64,000 bases of DNA. Source: Actimicrobium sp. CCC2.4. Its GTDB lineage: Bacteria; Pseudomonadota; Gammaproteobacteria; Burkholderiales; Burkholderiaceae_D. A model generated the notes under the pieces. It saw nothing but the letters and a program-made list of their open reading frames with translations. It was not told where the DNA came from and did no database searches. Shown here in pieces: positions 60,890 to 64,000 of this stretch. Numbering within the stretch: the stretch's first letter is position 1; every line of letters starts with the position of its first letter. The stretch covers positions 1,922,001 to 1,986,000 of the forward strand of contig NZ_CP133777.1 of NCBI RefSeq assembly GCF_034347385.1. The letters run 5' to 3'. Made by a program: the position numbers and the translations under genes.

Positions 60890-61041
60890 GGGAGTCGATT
60901 GATGACTCCACAGAGGCCGGATTTGAGCGCGACTGGCACACGACTGGATTTTCCCTTCGTTTGGCCTGAAAATGGCGCGTACCAAAATCCGTTTATCCAT
61001 CCAGTGACATCGCTTGCGAGAGCACAACAGGAGTTTTGTTC

Positions 61042-61758
61042 ATGACCCAACCAGCCTACAAGCGCGTGTTGTTGAAATTGTCGGGCGAAGCCCTGATGGG
61101 TGATGATGCTTACGGCATCAACCGCGCTACCATCGAACGCATGGTCGCCGATGTCGCCGAAGTCGCGGCGCTCGGTGTCGAGCTTGCCATCGTCATTGGC
61201 GGCGGCAATATTTTCCGCGGTGTCGCCCCCGGTGCCCAGGGCATGGACCGCGCCACGGCAGATTACATGGGCATGTTGGCTACCGTCATGAATTCGCTGG
61301 CCTTGGCCGATGCGATGCGTCAAGCCGGCATTACCGCCCGCGTGATGTCGGCCATCAGTATCGAGCAGGTCGTCGAACCGTACGTCCGTCCGAAGGCGCT
61401 GCAGTATCTCGAAGAAGGCAAGATCGTCGTCTTTGCTGCCGGTACCGGCAACCCGTTCTTCACGACCGACACGGCAGCTGCGCTGCGCGGCTCCGAAATC
61501 GGCGCCCAGATCGTGCTGAAAGCCACCAAGGTCGATGGCGTCTATAGTGCCGATCCGAAGAAAGATCCGACAGCAACGCGCTATACAACGATCACATTCG
61601 ACGAAGCCATTTCCAAACATTTGCAAGTGATGGACGCGACCGCCTTTGCACTGTGCCGCGACCAGAAATTGCCGATCAAGGTGTTTTCGATTACCAAGCC
61701 GGGCGCGCTCAAGCGCGTCATCATGGGCGAGGACGAAGGCACGCTGGTCCATATCTGA
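61042..61758 (+). CDS. pyrH: Uridylate kinase
   Basis: The ATG at 61042 ([20 protein letters not shown]) follows ACAGGAG and gives 238 residues. The amino-acid-kinase fold is shown by [43 protein letters not shown] and [16 protein letters not shown]. It converts UMP to UDP and is hexameric and GTP-regulated in known bacteria. It starts the pyrH-frr-uppS-cdsA group. Confidence 0.97.
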   Translation: MTQPAYKRVLLKLSGEALMGDDAYGINRATIERMVADVAEVAALGVELAIVIGGGNIFRGVAPGAQGMDRATADYMGMLATVMNSLALADAMRQAGITARVMSAISIEQVVEPYVRPKALQYLEEGKIVVFAAGTGNPFFTTDTAAALRGSEIGAQIVLKATKVDGVYSADPKKDPTATRYTTITFDEAISKHLQVMDATAFALCRDQKLPIKVFSITKPGALKRVIMGEDEGTLVHI

Positions 61759-61803
61759 TTTACCGAATCCATTGAATCCCCGCAGCTCGCACAGGAGAAA
61801 CCC

Positions 61804-62364
61804 ATGACCATTGTCGACGTCAAGAAAAACACCGATGTACGCATGCACAAGTCGATCGACACCCTGAAAACGGATCTTGCCAAGGTCCGTACCGGTCGTG
61901 CCCACGTCGGCATGCTGGATCACATCATGGTTGACTACTACGGCAATCCGACACAATTGACCCAGGTGGCCAATGTCACGCTGGTCGATGCCCGCACCCT
62001 CGGCGTCCAGCCGTGGGAAAAGAAAATGGTCTCGGTCGTCGAGAAAGCCATCCGTGACGCCGACCTCGGCCTGAACCCGTCAACCCAGGGCGACCTGATC
62101 CGCGTACCGACACCGGCCCTGACCGAAGAGCGCCGCAAGGAAATGGTCAAGCTGGTCAAGAGCGAAGCCGAAGACGCCAAGATTGCGATCCGCAACATCC
62201 GCCGCGATGCTAACGAAGGCCTCAAAAAATTGATCAAGGATAAGGAATGCTCGGAAGATGACGAGCGTCGTGCCCAGGATGAAATCCAGAAAATGACCGA
62301 CAAGTTCGTTGCCGAAATCGACAAGCTGGTGGTCGACAAGGAAAAGGAAGTGCTGACGGTATAG
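61804..62364 (+). CDS. frr: Ribosome recycling factor
   Basis: The 186 residues are a typical RRF. The three-helix-bundle domain has [20 protein letters not shown] and [20 protein letters not shown], and a small beta domain has [20 protein letters not shown]. With EF-G it splits post-termination ribosomes. CAGGAGAAACCC precedes the ATG, 45 nt after pyrH. Confidence 0.98.
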   Translation: MTIVDVKKNTDVRMHKSIDTLKTDLAKVRTGRAHVGMLDHIMVDYYGNPTQLTQVANVTLVDARTLGVQPWEKKMVSVVEKAIRDADLGLNPSTQGDLIRVPTPALTEERRKEMVKLVKSEAEDAKIAIRNIRRDANEGLKKLIKDKECSEDDERRAQDEIQKMTDKFVAEIDKLVVDKEKEVLTV

Positions 62365-62406
62365 CCGCCAGCCCGTGCTTATTCACTTTTTACTTCCAAG
62401 CGAGCC

Positions 62407-63168
62407 ATGACGACGCATCTCAGTTCCACTGCAGCGGTTCCCCCTGTATCCGCGGTGCCGCGTCACATTGCCATCATCATGGATGGCAATGGACGCTGGG
62501 CCACCAAGCGCTTTCTGCCGCGCGTGGCCGGCCACGTCAAGGGCGTTGAAGCAGTGCGTCGCGCTGTCGAGGCCTGCGCACGTAGCGGTGTCGAGTACCT
62601 GACGTTGTTCGCTTTCAGCTCGGAAAACTGGCGACGTCCGGCCGATGAAGTGTCGCTGCTGATGCGGCTGTTCGTCACTGCGCTCGACCGCGAAGTCGCC
62701 AAGATGCATGCTAACGGCATTCGCCTGAAAGTCGTCGGCGAACTCAGCCGCTTCGACGACAAGCTACGCGGCATGATCAGCAATGCGGAACGTCGTACGG
62801 CCGGCAACACCGGCCTCACCGTAACCATTTGCGCCAATTACGGCGGTCGCTGGGACATCATGCAAGCGATGAATCAGTTGGTCGCGCAGCAGCCTGGTCG
62901 CCTCGATTTCACCGAAGACGATCTTGCCCCTTTCCTGTCGATGGCCTACGCACCGGAGCCGGACTTGTTTATCCGCACCGGTGGCGAAGAGCGGGTCTCG
63001 AACTTCCTGTTATGGCAGCTCGCCTACGCCGAAATGTTTTTCACTGAGACCTATTGGCCGGATTTCGATGCCGTGCAATTGCAACTGGCGGTCACCTCCT
63101 ACCAGCAGCGCGAACGACGTTTCGGGCGTACCAGCGAACAGCTGGTGGATCACAAAAAGGCGTCCTGA
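62407..63168 (+). CDS. uppS: Undecaprenyl diphosphate synthase
   Basis: The 253 residues match UppS. The motif [16 protein letters not shown] holds the catalytic Asp. [26 protein letters not shown] and [20 protein letters not shown] are conserved cis-prenyltransferase regions. It makes the C55 lipid carrier precursor for peptidoglycan and surface polysaccharides. The stop overlaps the cdsA start (TGATG). Confidence 0.97.
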   Translation: MTTHLSSTAAVPPVSAVPRHIAIIMDGNGRWATKRFLPRVAGHVKGVEAVRRAVEACARSGVEYLTLFAFSSENWRRPADEVSLLMRLFVTALDREVAKMHANGIRLKVVGELSRFDDKLRGMISNAERRTAGNTGLTVTICANYGGRWDIMQAMNQLVAQQPGRLDFTEDDLAPFLSMAYAPEPDLFIRTGGEERVSNFLLWQLAYAEMFFTETYWPDFDAVQLQLAVTSYQQRERRFGRTSEQLVDHKKAS

Positions 63169-63986
63169 TGCTCAAGACCCGAATCATCACTGCCGTCGTT
63201 TTGCTGGCGTTATTACTCCTCGTCGTGTTGTCCAAGTCTGCCGAGTTATTCCTGGTAACGACGACGGTATTTTTTGCCGCAGCGAGCTGGGAGATGATGC
63301 GATTGTTTGCCGGCAAGCGTCCGCTGGGCGGTGCTGCCTTGTGGACGGCCTTGTTCCTGTTTCTGATGCTCAATGCCCGCTTCGTGAACCAGAAAGTGTT
63401 TTTCGGCATTTGCGTGGCATTGTGGGTGATCCGCTTCGCACCCTCTCTGAAGCTGGGTTTGCCGGCACTCGACGGATTCGCCAATCGCCTGCTCAGTCTG
63501 GTCTACGGGATCGGCGTACTCGGTTGTTTTCTGGCGATCGCGGTGTTGTATAGCTGGTCACCGCTGTACCTGGTCTCGGTCATGGCGCTGGTCTGGATTG
63601 CGGATATCGGTGCCTATTTTGTCGGCAAGGCGTTCGGCAAGCACAAGCTGGCGCCGACCATTTCTCCCGGCAAGACCTGGGAAGGCGCGGCCGGTGGATT
63701 TCTTGCGGTCGTCGTGCTGGCCAGCGGATCGGTGTTTATCCCGGCGTTGGCAGACACGTTTGCCGTGCATGTTCAGGCCAGTTGGGGTTGGGCCGGCCTG
63801 GTGGGCGTGATGGTCGTGTTCGTCGGGGCCAGCATCGTCGGTGACCTGTTCGAATCCCAGCTCAAGCGCCGGGTTGACATGAAAGACAGCAGCAAACTGT
63901 TGCCCGGCCATGGCGGGGTGCTTGACCGCATCGATGCGCTGCTGCCGACCCTGCCACTTGCCGTGCTGATCGGTTACTGGCTCTGA
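63168..63986 (+). CDS. cdsA: Phosphatidate cytidylyltransferase
   Basis: The start at 63168 ([18 protein letters not shown]), overlapping the uppS stop by one base, gives 272 residues. About eight membrane helices are predicted. The C-terminal signature is present: LVWIADIGAYFVGKAFGKHK, SPGKTWEGAAGG, and SIVGDLFESQLKRRVDMKDS followed by LPGHGGVLDRIDAL with the catalytic Asp residues. It makes CDP-diacylglycerol for phospholipid synthesis in the inner membrane. The window ends 14 nt later, where dxr would be expected by synteny. Confidence 0.97.
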   Translation: MLKTRIITAVVLLALLLLVVLSKSAELFLVTTTVFFAAASWEMMRLFAGKRPLGGAALWTALFLFLMLNARFVNQKVFFGICVALWVIRFAPSLKLGLPALDGFANRLLSLVYGIGVLGCFLAIAVLYSWSPLYLVSVMALVWIADIGAYFVGKAFGKHKLAPTISPGKTWEGAAGGFLAVVVLASGSVFIPALADTFAVHVQASWGWAGLVGVMVVFVGASIVGDLFESQLKRRVDMKDSSKLLPGHGGVLDRIDALLPTLPLAVLIGYWL

Positions 63987-64000
63987 AGCGCTCTCCCGAT

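Noticed and set aside
60850-61956. A 368-codon minus-strand frame opposite pyrH
   Set aside because: Antisense of pyrH and frr, with no ribosome site or recognisable family.

Overview
The window reads as chromosomal DNA of a betaproteobacterium, most likely Burkholderiales/Oxalobacteraceae. This is an inference from gene content and order: an rpsB-tsf-pyrH-frr-uppS-cdsA block head to head with map-glnD, a paired cphA'/cphA cyanophycin locus with its associated ABC transporter and DUF1854 protein, the DUF3348-DUF802-OmpA-DUF2894 cluster, and an rrn operon with Ile/Ala tRNAs. GC is high and genes are dense. I see no phage, insertion sequence or CRISPR array.

Layout. 1-5.3 kb: tail of a peroxiredoxin-like gene, an isochorismatase-family hydrolase, a ParB-domain protein, a glutathione S-transferase, an EAL phosphodiesterase, a TauE/SafE permease and a FadR-type GntR regulator. 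5.4-12.6 kb: a malonate utilisation operon (TRAP transporter dctPQM, then mdcA-C-D-E-G), divergent from the GntR gene, with a TGTATACA operator in the shared promoter region. mdcB and mdcH are absent here. 12.8-14.7 kb: kup. 14.7-23.5 kb: a fused 5-oxoprolinase/hydantoinase gene divergent from a livKHMGF-type amino acid or amide ABC transporter operon. 23.8-33.1 kb: the cyanophycin region, with ABC transporter, DUF1854 and dbpA on the minus strand and cphA' and cphA on the plus strand. 33.1-38.1 kb: a methyltransferase, an anion permease, and a ZnuD-like TonB-dependent receptor behind a small His/Cys membrane protein.

38.4-44.2 kb: a complete rrn operon (P1 promoter, boxA, 16S, tRNA-Ile, tRNA-Ala, a terminator-like spacer hairpin, second boxA, 23S, 5S, terminator). 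Directly downstream, 44.2-48.65 kb, is a four-gene operon with its own promoter: DUF3348, DUF802 (a MotA/ZorA-like membrane protein with a very long helical tail), a MotB/ZorB-like OmpA protein and DUF2894. All three gene junctions are 8-nt overlaps. The MotA/MotB-like pair looks like an ion-driven stator complex related in architecture to flagellar MotAB and Zorya ZorAB, but with two uncharacterised soluble partners. This is the most interesting system in the window. Its DUF802 gene carries an apparent frameshift in a T7 tract near the 5' end.

48.7-54.5 kb: an ArsR regulator divergent from an old-yellow-enzyme gene, a YghU-type glutathione disulfide oxidoreductase, a 3-hydroxyisobutyrate-dehydrogenase-family reductase, a cytochrome P450 and a HAD phosphatase. 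54.5-58.7 kb: a minus-strand map-glnD-rluF-like cluster leading into the HAD gene. 59-64 kb: rpsB, tsf, pyrH, frr, uppS and cdsA, with intrinsic terminators after rpsB and after tsf.
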